The notes: a model not told the origin generated them from the sequence alone. A stretch of 64,000 nt of DNA from G963692885 sp964657395 (GCA_964657395.1 CAZZUX010000003.1:1-64000), one strand, 5' to 3'. Shown: positions 51,693-61,330, counted from the first letter of the stretch. Program-made: numbers and translations.

Positions 51693-53002
51693 CTGTTCCC
51701 GCGTATGAAGACTTGCGTCTCGAGTGTGACGTTGTCCACCTCGAACAACTCGCAGCTAACGTTTTGCAACGTTGCCATATAGTGGCCAGCTATTCGGAAC
51801 AGCAGGGAAGCATTCTTCGAACGTTTCTTTCGCAGGCGATGGAGGGATGCAATGAGCAGGTACGCAGGTGGATGGAGGCTGCAGGCATGCGGGTCAGCCT
51901 GGATGCAGCTGGTAATCTGCGGGGTGTTCTTGAGGCCGCTATCGTCGACGCTCCGACGCTCATCTTCGCTTCGCATCTTGATACCGTGCCGGATGCCGGC
52001 AGATATGACGGCATCCTCGGTGTGATGTTAGCTATCTCGCTGGTCGAAGCAGTCCGTGGACAATCGCTGCCGTTCAGCATCGAAGTGATCGGCTTCTCGG
52101 ATGAAGAAGGAGTGCGCTATGGCCTGCCGTTCCTCGGCAGCCGGGCCGTGACAGGAACATTGCAGCCTGCACACCTTCGTCTATGCGATGCAGACGGGAT
52201 CTCGCTTGATGCTGCATTGCAGTCGTTCCAATTGCAGCATTCCGAGGCGCTTCCGGCAAACCTGCCTGCTACTGCCGCGGCTTGTCTCGAATTTCATATC
52301 GAGCAGGGTCCTGTCCTCGAAGATGCAGACAAGCCCCTCGCTGTGGTGAATGCGATAGCGGGCCAAAGCCGCGCGACGACTACATTTAACGGACGCGCTG
52401 GTCACGCCGGAACGACGCCCATGTCACTGCGTCAGGATGCGCTTACTGCGGCAGCAGAGTGGCTGCTTGCCGTGGAGAGCATCGCGGCTGCTTCCGCGAA
52501 TATTGTCGCGACATGCGGACGCATTGTCTGTGAGCCCGGTGCAGCGAACATTATCCCGGGTGTGGCCCGATGCACACTGGATGTTCGCTCATCCGATGAT
52601 GAAGCTCGCGTGCAGGCTATGGACGCAATGCTCGCTTCAGCTGCGCAGATAGCGGCTCGAAGGAGGGTGACGGCAGCACACATACTCGGCTATGCGCTGC
52701 CCTCTGTTGCTCTCGATGCGTCGCTGTGTGCTTTTGCAGCAGAATGCATCGAGCACAACGATCGTCTGTCCTCGTTCATGGTCAGCGGTGCCGGTCATGA
52801 CTCGATGATCCTTGCGCCTCACCTGCCTGCTGCGATGATCTTTCTCCGGAGTCCTGGCGGTATCAGCCACAGTCCTGACGAAGCGGTGCTGCCTGGAGAC
52901 GTGGTCGCGGCTCTGCGCGCGGGCTTAAAATTCCTGCAGGGCTTCCCGCGCTGGGTGAGCAGTCGAGACGTTAGAGAGCAGGGACCACAGTGCATCACCT
53001 AG
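51689..53002 (+). CDS. allC: allantoate amidohydrolase (M20 family)
   Basis: A 437-residue dinuclear-metal amidohydrolase. Metal ligands are visible in SHLDTVPDAGRYDGILG (His and Asp), SDEEGVRYG (Glu-Glu), EFHIEQGPVLE (His) and GAGHDSM (His). It likely hydrolyses allantoate to ureidoglycine, CO2 and ammonia. The assignment as AllC, not as an N-carbamoyl amino-acid hydrolase, rests on context: it lies between uricase and the ureidoglycine-specific AllE. It starts with GTG at 51689, overlapping the uricase stop by 4 bases, and overlaps allE by 13 bases. Confidence 0.88.
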   Translation: MTVPAYEDLRLECDVVHLEQLAANVLQRCHIVASYSEQQGSILRTFLSQAMEGCNEQVRRWMEAAGMRVSLDAAGNLRGVLEAAIVDAPTLIFASHLDTVPDAGRYDGILGVMLAISLVEAVRGQSLPFSIEVIGFSDEEGVRYGLPFLGSRAVTGTLQPAHLRLCDADGISLDAALQSFQLQHSEALPANLPATAAACLEFHIEQGPVLEDADKPLAVVNAIAGQSRATTTFNGRAGHAGTTPMSLRQDALTAAAEWLLAVESIAAASANIVATCGRIVCEPGAANIIPGVARCTLDVRSSDDEARVQAMDAMLASAAQIAARRRVTAAHILGYALPSVALDASLCAFAAECIEHNDRLSSFMVSGAGHDSMILAPHLPAAMIFLRSPGGISHSPDEAVLPGDVVAALRAGLKFLQGFPRWVSSRDVREQGPQCIT

Positions 53003-53724
53003 GTTTTACGCGCAGCACCCGGCGCAAGAACCACGCGCTCCACACGCCTGACGCGTTCATCCGCATTCAACTTCCCGGCATGGTCAAGGCCTCTGCCATC
53101 GTTCACACATCGCCCGCCATGGGCGCTGCCTTTACGCAGTACACGGCAGAGATTGAGCCGGGCGGATCGCTTGGCAGCTGCGTACATCAGCGCTTTCTTT
53201 ATGTGCTTGCAGGCAAGGTCACACTTACCACATCAGATGGATCGCATGTGCTTGCTGGCGATGGATACGCTTACCTGCCGCAGGGTATTCACTGTACCCT
53301 GAATGCGGAACAGCAAAGCCGCATAGCGGTGATTGAAAAGCCGTATCGTCAACTGGAGGCAACTTCCTTGCCACAGCCGCTTTTCGGGGATGAGTCGCTG
53401 GTCATAGGTCAGCCTCTCATTGGGGATGCAGACCTCATCGTCCGCAGTCTTCTTCCGGATGCTCCGGCCTTCGACTTCGCGGTCAACACCATGACGTACC
53501 AACCCGGAGCAGCACTCAGCATGGTGGAAATGCACATCATGGAGCATGGCCTTCTTATGCTCTCCGGCGGCGGCATCTATCGACTCGATGAGGACTGGTA
53601 TCCCGTAGCTTCTGGAGACTTCATTTGGATGGGTCCTTACTGTCCACAATGGTTTGGCGCGCTGGGCAAGTCGCCTGCGAAGTATCTTATCTACAAGGAT
53701 TGGAACCGCCATCCGCTTGGCTGA
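52990..53724 (+). CDS. allE: (S)-ureidoglycine aminohydrolase
   Basis: A 244-residue bicupin that removes ammonia from ureidoglycine to give ureidoglycolate. The manganese site is in the second cupin: Glu and His in MVEMHIMEHGLLML, and Gln in MGPYCPQWFGALG. The N-terminal cupin has VLAGKVTLTTSDGSHVLAGDGYAYLP but lacks ligands, as in family members. Presence of this enzyme indicates the pathway continues through ureidoglycolate without losing nitrogen as urea. GTG start; overlaps allC. Confidence 0.93.
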   Translation: MHHLGFTRSTRRKNHALHTPDAFIRIQLPGMVKASAIVHTSPAMGAAFTQYTAEIEPGGSLGSCVHQRFLYVLAGKVTLTTSDGSHVLAGDGYAYLPQGIHCTLNAEQQSRIAVIEKPYRQLEATSLPQPLFGDESLVIGQPLIGDADLIVRSLLPDAPAFDFAVNTMTYQPGAALSMVEMHIMEHGLLMLSGGGIYRLDEDWYPVASGDFIWMGPYCPQWFGALGKSPAKYLIYKDWNRHPLG

Positions 53725-53730
53725 AGACGA

Positions 53731-54978
53731 ATGAGCGCTCCTCTTATCATCGATGCAGACCGGCTGAATAAGGAGATTGATGCGCTCGCTGCCTTCTCCG
53801 CGGATGAAGCTCCCGCTGTCACTCGCATCGTTTTCAGCGAGCAGGACAAACAAGCGCGTGTGTGGGTGAAAAAGCTGTGTTGCGATGCCGGGCTCTCAGT
53901 TCGCGAAGATGCAGTCGGCAATACCTTCGCCCGCTGGAACGGTTCCAAGCCGGAGTTGGCTGTAGTTGCCACGGGCTCGCACATCGATGCGATTCCTCAT
54001 GCAGGAAAGTTCGATGGCGTCGTTGGAGTACTCGGCGCGCTTGAGGCAATTCGTGCACTGCAGCGCAGTGGTTTCGCACCTGAGCGCTCCATCGAACTGA
54101 TCCTGTTTACTTCGGAGGAGCCGACGCGCTTCGGGATCGGTTGTCTCGGCAGCAGGCTTCTCTCCGGCAATTTTTCTGCTTCCGTAGACAATGACCTGAT
54201 CGATCAGGAAGGCAACTCACTCGCGTCGTTGCGGGCGGGCGCAGGATTTCAAGGCAGTCTGGAAGCGGTCCCCCTGGATGCCGACTCCTACTCTGCATTC
54301 GTCGAGCTGCACATCGAGCAGGGGCCAGTTCTAGAGAAAAAAGGAGTAGCACTTGGCATAGTTACAAATATCGCGGCGCCCGCCAGCTTCAGGGTCCATG
54401 TAGAAGGGGAGGGCGGCCACGCGGGTGGTCGCCTGATGCCAGGACGCCGGGATGCACTGTGTGCGGCGGCCGAGGTCATCCTGGCAGTGGAACAGGCCGC
54501 ACTCGCCACCCGTGCTCTTGATACGGTCGCGACGATCGGCCTCTGCCAGGTTCATCCCGGCGCCATCAACTCCATACCCAGCCGTGTGCAACTGGGCGTT
54601 GATCTGCGTGACACAGATGAAGTTCGCCGCAACCAGATGCAACAAAATATCGAAGCAGTGTGTCAGCGAATATCTGCGAAGAGGAACGTTGACATCCGCA
54701 TCGAACCGATCAACGCCGACGCACCTGCTGCTTCTTCACCCGAGATCATCGCGACCCTGGCTTCTGCCTGCCATGCAGCAAAGGCAAGCTATCTTGAGAT
54801 GACCAGCCGTGCCTACCACGACTCGCTGTTCATGGCACGCATCGCACCTGTCGCCATGCTCTTCATCCCATGTCGTGGCGGCGTGAGTCATCGGCCTGAT
54901 GAATATGCAGAGCCGGAGAACATTGCGCTTGGTGTCCAGGTGCTCGCTCGTACATTGGCTACGCTCTCACTTGCCTGA
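53731..54978 (+). CDS. M20 amidohydrolase, probable ureidoglycolate amidohydrolase
   Basis: A 415-residue M20 metalloenzyme. Metal residues lie in GSHIDAIPHAGKFDGVVG, SEEPTRFGIGCLGSR, ELHIEQGPVLE and YHDSLFMARI. The SEEPTRFG segment and position after AllE resemble plant-type ureidoglycolate amidohydrolase, giving glyoxylate, two ammonia and CO2. The same family includes N-carbamoyl-beta-alanine and N-carbamoyl-amino-acid hydrolases, and the pyrimidine genes nearby need such an activity, so dual or alternative function is possible. It follows allE by 6 bases and overlaps the converging FAD subunit gene by 12 bases. Confidence 0.82.
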   Translation: MSAPLIIDADRLNKEIDALAAFSADEAPAVTRIVFSEQDKQARVWVKKLCCDAGLSVREDAVGNTFARWNGSKPELAVVATGSHIDAIPHAGKFDGVVGVLGALEAIRALQRSGFAPERSIELILFTSEEPTRFGIGCLGSRLLSGNFSASVDNDLIDQEGNSLASLRAGAGFQGSLEAVPLDADSYSAFVELHIEQGPVLEKKGVALGIVTNIAAPASFRVHVEGEGGHAGGRLMPGRRDALCAAAEVILAVEQAALATRALDTVATIGLCQVHPGAINSIPSRVQLGVDLRDTDEVRRNQMQQNIEAVCQRISAKRNVDIRIEPINADAPAASSPEIIATLASACHAAKASYLEMTSRAYHDSLFMARIAPVAMLFIPCRGGVSHRPDEYAEPENIALGVQVLARTLATLSLA

Positions 54979-55842
54979 CGTCCCTGTCCCTGCCAGCAGC
55001 CGGAGGAATTCTTCTATCAGGTTTGCGACGACTGCCGATCGATATTGCGCAGTGGAGCGGATGTCATCGATGGGCCGGGCCTCCTCAATGACTGCATTCC
55101 GGGCCGCCTTGATCGTCTCTGCAGACAACTTTCTTCCGACGAGTGTTCGCTCTGTGTCGGCGAATCGATAGGGCATATCCCGTACACTCGCGGCGGCGAT
55201 ACGAATGTCACGGATGATGCCATTCTCGATGAGGCCCAGACCGGCCAGCGCAACCTTTGAGATGGCCTGAGCATTCCGCGCTCCCACTTTGCGAATGAAC
55301 TGAATCGAACCTGGTGGCGCGGTTGGGATGCGGAAGCTGTGCACGAGCTCATCCGCAGCCAGTGCTGTCTTCTTATAGCCGAGATGGAAGCCGCTGTAAG
55401 GGATGGTTCGCTCGCCCGTCTTCGAAACTACGAATACTTCCGCCTCATAGACCAGCAACGCCGGAGCTGAGTCGGCGGCCGGCGAAGCATTCGCGACATT
55501 GCCACCGAGTGTGCCCCGATTCTGATTTGCTATTGAGCCGGTCCAACTGGCCGCCTGGCTCAACAGCGGCAGCTGCGTCTTGATCACATTACTGCACTGC
55601 AGGTCTGTGAACGTCGTTCCCGATCCAATGATAATGCGATCGTTATTCACTTCGATGAAGCGTAGCTCCTTCAAGTGACCGATGGAGATCAATGGTGTTC
55701 GCGGCAGCCGTCCCGCGGCAAGCGCGACCATGATTTCTGTTCCACCTGCCAGCAGGGCGTGCTTGCGTTCTGCAAGCATGGCGAGCGCTTCAGCAAGAGT
55801 CGGTGGAGCCGCCACTTCGTACTCATGGACGTTAGCTCGCAG
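54967..55842 (-). CDS. xanthine dehydrogenase, FAD-binding subunit
   Basis: A subunit of about 291 residues with the vanillyl-alcohol-oxidase-type FAD fold: LLAGGTEIMVALAAGR near the N-terminus and ANQNRGTLGGNVANASPAADSAPALL as FAD and substrate-channel motifs. It hands electrons from the 2Fe-2S subunit to NAD+. No ATG fits: homologous sequence (LRANVHEYEV) continues upstream of the in-frame GTG at 55815 to a CTG at 55842 that has AAGGA 7 nt upstream, and a stop lies just before it. CTG is therefore my preferred start. It follows the molybdenum subunit gene by 12 bases. Confidence 0.87.
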   Translation of the reverse strand: MRANVHEYEVAAPPTLAEALAMLAERKHALLAGGTEIMVALAAGRLPRTPLISIGHLKELRFIEVNNDRIIIGSGTTFTDLQCSNVIKTQLPLLSQAASWTGSIANQNRGTLGGNVANASPAADSAPALLVYEAEVFVVSKTGERTIPYSGFHLGYKKTALAADELVHSFRIPTAPPGSIQFIRKVGARNAQAISKVALAGLGLIENGIIRDIRIAAASVRDMPYRFADTERTLVGRKLSAETIKAARNAVIEEARPIDDIRSTAQYRSAVVANLIEEFLRLLAGTGTSGK

Positions 55843-55854
55843 TGTTTAATCCTT

Positions 55855-58197
55855 TCAATTTGCTGCAGAGGAAAGCGGAGAACCAGCTGCCAGTGTTGGC
55901 TCAAGCTGCCCGCTGCCCGAAGCCGGCGTTTGCGTCAAACGCGAGAAGATATCTTCAGGCAACAGGGGGATCTCATTGAAAGCTATTCCGGTGGCGTGCT
56001 GGATTGCATTCAGAATCGCCGGAGCCGGACCATCCATTGGCAGCTCTCCGATTCCCTTTGCTCCAAACGCGCCGTGGATCGTTGGTATTTCCTCGAAGTG
56101 AACATGAATCGGTGGCAGGTCCTCACTCGTCGGCATGATGTAGTTTGTCATTTGATTGTTGGCTAATCGGCCTTCACGCCAAACACATTTTTCGTAAAGG
56201 GCATAGCCGATCCCCTGCGCTACGCCACCCTCAATCTGTCCGGCTGCGAGGATGGGATGCAGCACCTTACCGACCTCCTGCAATGCGTGAAAATCAGTGA
56301 CTGTTGCAGAATAAGTTGTTGTATCTACCTCAACCTCCGCCACGTACACGGCCCATGCATACGTCGGGTAGGCTTCACCTTTGTACTTGTCGTCGTCCCA
56401 GAAAATATCTCCAGGCGACTCATAGCGAGCGCTCGCGATCAATGAGCCATGCTCAGCAAGGTACGCCAGTGCCGCAGTGCGGAAGTCTGCCGGCTCGTAG
56501 TCGCTGCCCAGATATCCGGCGTTGGTCAGCATCACGCACATCTGCTGAGAGGCTCGCTCCACCAGCTTCCCGACGATCATCGCCGTTCGCGACGCGACTG
56601 TCGGTCCCGAATTCGGCACACGCCCGGTGTCTGGTTGCGCAATCTCCACGTCCGCATAGGCTAGGCGCAGCACTTCGGCAGCTACCTGGCAGAGAACGGT
56701 GTTCGTACCCTGACCGAATTCTGTTGAGGACACCAGGATGCGAGGACGGCCTTCTTGCGTGAGCTCGATCTCGACCAGCGAATTCAACCGGCGCTCACCA
56801 GATCCAGTGAATCCTGCTCCGTGCATGAACGTTGCGAATCCGATGCCGCGCTTGATCGCCGAGTGCGGGTTCTGCGCATCGAATCTTCGTCGGCGGTCAT
56901 GGTAATTCGATTCCTTCAGTGCACGTGTCAGTAGAGCCTGCAGGTCAATTGGATCCTTGATATGCTGGCCGGTCGCAGTGTATCCGCCTGCCTCGAGCAA
57001 ATTGCGCCGCCGCAGTTCTTCCGGCGTTAGACCAACAACCTTCGCGATTTTGTCCATGTGGCGCTCTATCGCGAAGATGCTTTGAGGGGCACCGAAGCCG
57101 CGAAAGGCGCCATGCGGCGGCACATTCGTAGCCATCGCCTTACCGGTGACGCGTAAGGACGGCCAGTGGTAAGGACCTGCGGCATGGATGGTGCCGCGAG
57201 ATAACACAACTGGCGAAAGTGTCGCATAGGCACCTCCATCAATCACAAAGTCGATCTCGCCGCCGAGCAGCCGGCCATCCTTGCTGACCGCCGTGCGGTG
57301 CCGGGTACGCGATGGATGTCGCTTCGTTGTAGCCGCCATGTCCTCGCCACGGTCATAACAAATTTTGACAGGATGGCCGCATTTCATCGCGAGCAGCGCG
57401 GCATGCGATCCAATAACGGAGGGGAAATCTTCCTTGCCGCCGAAGGCGCCGCCAGTTTCTGTCTGGATCACACGACACTTCTCAGCCGGCAGGTTGAATA
57501 CCAATTGCAGAGCATGCACTACGTAATAGGGGCATTGCATTGCCCCCTGCACCTTGACCCCGTCACTCTGAGAATACTCAGCGATCACGCCATTGTTCTC
57601 GATGTAAAGCTGCTCCTGCGCGCCGGTGCGGTACTCGCCTTCGACCACGTAGTCAGCGTTCGCAAAAATCTGCTCGAGATCTTCCGCAGAGCCCTTCTCC
57701 ATCAGGAATCGTTTGAACGTATTAGCCGTTCCTCCGTGGCCGCTGCCATGCCATATAACCTTGCCAGGGTCGCCTGCGGCTCCGGCTTCGGAGTCTTCGA
57801 TCGTAAATACGCCGGGCAACTCTTCGTATGTGATTTTTACAGCCGCAACAGCCGCAGGCAATACTTCGCGATCCGGATGAGCGAGCAGCAGGATGGGCTC
57901 TTCCGGATGATTCACAAAATCATCGGCCAGGCACGGATGGTCTTTGGTCAGGTGGACGATGGTGTTCTCGCCCGGGATGTCGACCGCGGTCACAACGTAA
58001 AATTCATGCCACGCGATTCCCCGGGTGAACTCGATCTTCACAATGCGGCCTCGCGCAATGCTCGATCGGACCGTCGCTCCAAACCACATACCGGGCACAG
58101 AAATATCATCCACATACTGAGCGCGGCCGAGCACCTTTGGCACGCCTTCTTTCCGGATAGGAGAGTTCCCGATGGATTGCAGATCGCGTGCCGTCAT
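55855..58197 (-). CDS. xanthine dehydrogenase, molybdopterin-binding subunit
   Basis: A 780-residue large subunit of the xanthine oxidase family that hydroxylates hypoxanthine and xanthine to urate. It shows the N-terminal RAQYVDDISVPGM, the molybdopterin loops TGGAFGGKEDFP and PHGAFRGFGAPQ, SSTEFGQGTNT, and the C-terminal GAKGIGELPMDGPAPAILNA with the active-site Glu. The start at 58197 has GAGG 5 nt upstream; GTG 58221 is an alternative. It is divergent from the semialdehyde dehydrogenase (152 bases between starts). XdhC-type maturation factor is not in the window. Confidence 0.93.
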   Translation of the reverse strand: MTARDLQSIGNSPIRKEGVPKVLGRAQYVDDISVPGMWFGATVRSSIARGRIVKIEFTRGIAWHEFYVVTAVDIPGENTIVHLTKDHPCLADDFVNHPEEPILLLAHPDREVLPAAVAAVKITYEELPGVFTIEDSEAGAAGDPGKVIWHGSGHGGTANTFKRFLMEKGSAEDLEQIFANADYVVEGEYRTGAQEQLYIENNGVIAEYSQSDGVKVQGAMQCPYYVVHALQLVFNLPAEKCRVIQTETGGAFGGKEDFPSVIGSHAALLAMKCGHPVKICYDRGEDMAATTKRHPSRTRHRTAVSKDGRLLGGEIDFVIDGGAYATLSPVVLSRGTIHAAGPYHWPSLRVTGKAMATNVPPHGAFRGFGAPQSIFAIERHMDKIAKVVGLTPEELRRRNLLEAGGYTATGQHIKDPIDLQALLTRALKESNYHDRRRRFDAQNPHSAIKRGIGFATFMHGAGFTGSGERRLNSLVEIELTQEGRPRILVSSTEFGQGTNTVLCQVAAEVLRLAYADVEIAQPDTGRVPNSGPTVASRTAMIVGKLVERASQQMCVMLTNAGYLGSDYEPADFRTAALAYLAEHGSLIASARYESPGDIFWDDDKYKGEAYPTYAWAVYVAEVEVDTTTYSATVTDFHALQEVGKVLHPILAAGQIEGGVAQGIGYALYEKCVWREGRLANNQMTNYIMPTSEDLPPIHVHFEEIPTIHGAFGAKGIGELPMDGPAPAILNAIQHATGIAFNEIPLLPEDIFSRLTQTPASGSGQLEPTLAAGSPLSSAAN

Positions 58198-58349
58198 TTC
58201 CTCCTCCTCATCCCGCTGCACCGTTGGTCATCATCATACGGCCCACGGCGAAATGCGTTGAAGATCCTGCCTTCATCTCTGCGCATCTTCATGCTGTCGC
58301 ACGAAGTGCGGCTGATACCATGAAGTTCCTCGAATGGAGGCTTTTGCGA

Positions 58350-59888
58350 ATGTCCTCTCCAGCATCTATCTCGACTGCCGCGCCTACAAGCTTGCCCTTA
58401 CGCGCTATTCCACATTGGATTGGCGGCACCCATGTGCCGGGGCGATCGGGACGCTCCAGCGAAGTATTTCATCCGGCAAGCGGCAGGGTGCAGGCCAGCG
58501 TGGCGCTTGCCTCTAACGCTGAAGTGGATGCAGCCGTTTGCGCTGCTTCTGCCGCCTTCCCGTCGTGGTCTGCTCAGCCTGCATTGCGCCGCGCGCGCGT
58601 GTTGTTCCGCTTCCGAGAGATCTTCGAGCGCCGTCTTGATGAGGTGGCGGCGCTCCTGACAAGTGAACACGGCAAGGTCTTCTCCGATGCACGGGGTGAA
58701 GCCACCCGCGGACTTGAGGTTGTGGAATTTGCGACCGGCATTCCGCAGATGTTGAAAGGTGAATATTCGGAGCAGGTTGGTGCAGGCATCGATAGCTGGT
58801 CCATACGCCAGCCACTCGGCGTGGTCGCCGGCATCACACCATTCAATTTCCCGGCGATGGTTCCCATGTGGATGTTCCCGGTGGCTATTGCATGCGGCAA
58901 CACCTTCGTCCTCAAACCGAGCGAGCGTGATCCGAGTGCCTCTATCCTGATTGCGGAAATGCTGAAAGAGGCTGGCCTTCCGGACGGCGTATTCAACGTT
59001 GTCCAAGGTGACAAAGTCGCGGTCGATGCGCTGCTCGCCCATCCTGATGTGCAGGCCGTCAGCTTTGTCGGTTCTACGCCCATCGCTGAATATGTCTATC
59101 GGGAAGGCACAGCGCGGGGCAAGCGTGTGCAGGCACTGGGCGGCGCCAAGAATCACATGGTCATCATGCCCGATGCCGATCTGGATCAGGCTGCTGACGC
59201 ACTTGTGGGCGCGGCCTTTGGATCAGCCGGAGAGCGGTGCATGGCTATCTCCATCGCTGTCGCCGTCGGCAAGTCGACTGCAGAAGAACTCAGCAGCAGA
59301 ATGCAGCATCGCATCGCTTCTCTGCAGATGGGCGATGGCATGAAGGAAGGTTCGGAACTCGGACCTCTCGTCACCCGCGCACATCTTGATCGCGTCACGG
59401 CTTACATCGAACACGGCATCCATGAAGGCGCCGAACTCATCGTCGACGGCCGCCTCGATCGCTCCAGTCACGATGGCTTTTTTCTTGGCGCCTGCCTGTT
59501 CGATCATGTGCGACCAGAGATGAAGATCTATCGCGAGGAGATCTTCGGGCCTGTTCTCGGCATTGTTCGCGTGAATAGTTTCGAGAGTGCTCTCAGCCTT
59601 GTGAATGAGCATGAGTTTGGCAATGGCACGTCCATCTTTACTCGCGACGGCGACACTGCTCGTGACTTTTCACACCGCGTGCAGGCAGGAATGGTAGGCA
59701 TCAACGTGCCTATCCCGGTGCCCATGGCCTTCCACAGTTTTGGCGGGTGGAAGCGTTCTCTCTTTGGAGATCACGCTGTGCACGGACCGGAAGGCGTGCG
59801 CTTCTACACGCGCCTCAAGACCGTGACTTCACGCTGGCCCGCAGGCATCCGCGCAGGTGTCGACACATCGATGCCGACACTTGGCTAG
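58350..59888 (+). CDS. mmsA: CoA-acylating methylmalonate/malonate-semialdehyde dehydrogenase
   Basis: A 512-residue aldehyde dehydrogenase of the MmsA/IolA class. The signature set is GITPFNFPAMVPMWMFPVAIA, GGAKNHMVIMPDAD, and the catalytic Cys in GSAGERCMAIS, where the non-acylating enzymes differ. It converts malonate semialdehyde (from beta-alanine) to acetyl-CoA or methylmalonate semialdehyde (from 3-aminoisobutyrate) to propionyl-CoA. GGAGG 9 nt upstream fixes the start at 58350, although the frame is open further. It converges with the aminotransferase, overlapping by 4 bases. Confidence 0.9.
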   Translation: MSSPASISTAAPTSLPLRAIPHWIGGTHVPGRSGRSSEVFHPASGRVQASVALASNAEVDAAVCAASAAFPSWSAQPALRRARVLFRFREIFERRLDEVAALLTSEHGKVFSDARGEATRGLEVVEFATGIPQMLKGEYSEQVGAGIDSWSIRQPLGVVAGITPFNFPAMVPMWMFPVAIACGNTFVLKPSERDPSASILIAEMLKEAGLPDGVFNVVQGDKVAVDALLAHPDVQAVSFVGSTPIAEYVYREGTARGKRVQALGGAKNHMVIMPDADLDQAADALVGAAFGSAGERCMAISIAVAVGKSTAEELSSRMQHRIASLQMGDGMKEGSELGPLVTRAHLDRVTAYIEHGIHEGAELIVDGRLDRSSHDGFFLGACLFDHVRPEMKIYREEIFGPVLGIVRVNSFESALSLVNEHEFGNGTSIFTRDGDTARDFSHRVQAGMVGINVPIPVPMAFHSFGGWKRSLFGDHAVHGPEGVRFYTRLKTVTSRWPAGIRAGVDTSMPTLG

Positions 59889-61273
59889 TCGGCCTCGACC
59901 AGGGCGTCGGCGATAGCCAGGTGCTTGTCCAATGCAGCTATGCCGCGATCGATTTCGTCTGTCGTGACAATCAGCGGAGGCGCAACCACGAAGTGCGAAA
60001 CCCAGGCCTGGATGGTCACGCCTTCTGCAAGAATCTTTGCTGCGATCTGGTCGACAACCAACGCCTTGCCGGAAACCTTGTCGGCATAGTTATTAAACGG
60101 TTCTTTTGTGTTGCGGTTCTTCACTAAGTCGACAGCCCAGAACAATCCCTTGCCGCGAACATCTCCTATGCTCGGATGCCTGGCTTTCAGCTCGTTGAGC
60201 TTTCGCGAGACATAAGGTTCCAGCTCGCGTGCCCGCTCCACCAGCTTTAAACGTTGCATCTCCTTGATCGTGGCAACAGCGGGGGCGAGGGTGATTGGAT
60301 GGGCTTCGTACGTGTGCCCGTGAGCGAAGTAGTGATCCTGGAAGAAGTCTGCGATTTTCTCATTGGTCGCGCAGAGACCAAGAGGCACGTAGGCGGAAGT
60401 AATTCCCTTCGCCGTGACCAGAATATCCGGCACCACTCCCCAGTGATTCAACGCGAACCATTCTCCGCTGCGACCCCAGCCGCTCATAACTTCATCACCA
60501 ATCATGAGCACGCCATATTCGTCGCAAATGCGTCGAAGCTTCGGCATGTATTCGTCGGGTGGAACAATCACGCCATTTGTCCCGACGATGGGCTCAACAA
60601 TCACGGCAGCCACATCCGACTCATTGCGGATCATGTGCTCAACATAGTCGGCGCATGCGATGCCGCAGCCTGGATAGGTGTGGCGGATCGGGCATTTGTA
60701 GCAGTGCACCTCGGGAGCGAAGATCACCCCAGGACCCTTGCCACCTGGTTCCATGGCCCAGCGTCGCGGATCGCCCGTGGCCGCGATCGAACCTGAAGTC
60801 GACCCGTGATACGAGCGATAACGCGCGATGATCTTCGTCTTCCCCGTGTACATACGGGCGATTTTGAACGCTGCTTCATTTGCTTCGGTGCCGGAGGTAG
60901 TGAAGAAGAATTTTGTCAAGCCCGGCGGCAGAACATCGACCAGCAGCTTCGACAATTCTGCCCGGGCTGTCGTGGCATAGCCCGGCATCGCGTAGCAGAG
61001 GTCCTGCGCCTGCTTCGCGATGGAATCGATCACTGCCTGATTTTTATGGCCGAGATTGGAGCACATCAGCTGTGAAGAAAAATCGAGGTATCGCTTCCCG
61101 TTGCCATCCACGAGGTAGCAGCCCTCGGCGTCGGCGATGTGCATCGGGTTCCAGTTTTTCTGAAAGCGCCACGTACCGTAATTGTGCTGACGTGTTAGAT
61201 CGACCACCTGCTGACTGCTCAGTGTCTCCGAGACTGCAGGCGCATGCGGAACAGCGATGTCGGTGGGTGCCAT
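59885..61273 (-). CDS. class III aminotransferase, probable beta-alanine/3-aminoisobutyrate type
   Basis: A 462-residue PLP-dependent omega-aminotransferase. The PLP Lys lies in VTAKGITSAYVPLG, the Asp in MIGDEVMSGWGR, and the phosphate-binding turn in TTSGTEANEAAF. The insert HCYKCPIRHTYPGCGIAC is typical of the beta-alanine or taurine:pyruvate branch. Beside a malonate-semialdehyde dehydrogenase and dihydropyrimidinase, the likely reaction is beta-alanine to malonate semialdehyde. The start at 61273 has AGGA 8 nt upstream; ATG 61282 is possible. It is the third gene of the minus-strand set with the permease and dihydropyrimidinase. Confidence 0.87.
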   Translation of the reverse strand: MAPTDIAVPHAPAVSETLSSQQVVDLTRQHNYGTWRFQKNWNPMHIADAEGCYLVDGNGKRYLDFSSQLMCSNLGHKNQAVIDSIAKQAQDLCYAMPGYATTARAELSKLLVDVLPPGLTKFFFTTSGTEANEAAFKIARMYTGKTKIIARYRSYHGSTSGSIAATGDPRRWAMEPGGKGPGVIFAPEVHCYKCPIRHTYPGCGIACADYVEHMIRNESDVAAVIVEPIVGTNGVIVPPDEYMPKLRRICDEYGVLMIGDEVMSGWGRSGEWFALNHWGVVPDILVTAKGITSAYVPLGLCATNEKIADFFQDHYFAHGHTYEAHPITLAPAVATIKEMQRLKLVERARELEPYVSRKLNELKARHPSIGDVRGKGLFWAVDLVKNRNTKEPFNNYADKVSGKALVVDQIAAKILAEGVTIQAWVSHFVVAPPLIVTTDEIDRGIAALDKHLAIADALVEAD

Positions 61274-61330
61274 GTTGACCATCCTATTCCAGTCGTTTCG
61301 CTACAGACCACGTGAATCTGCAAAGAGCGA

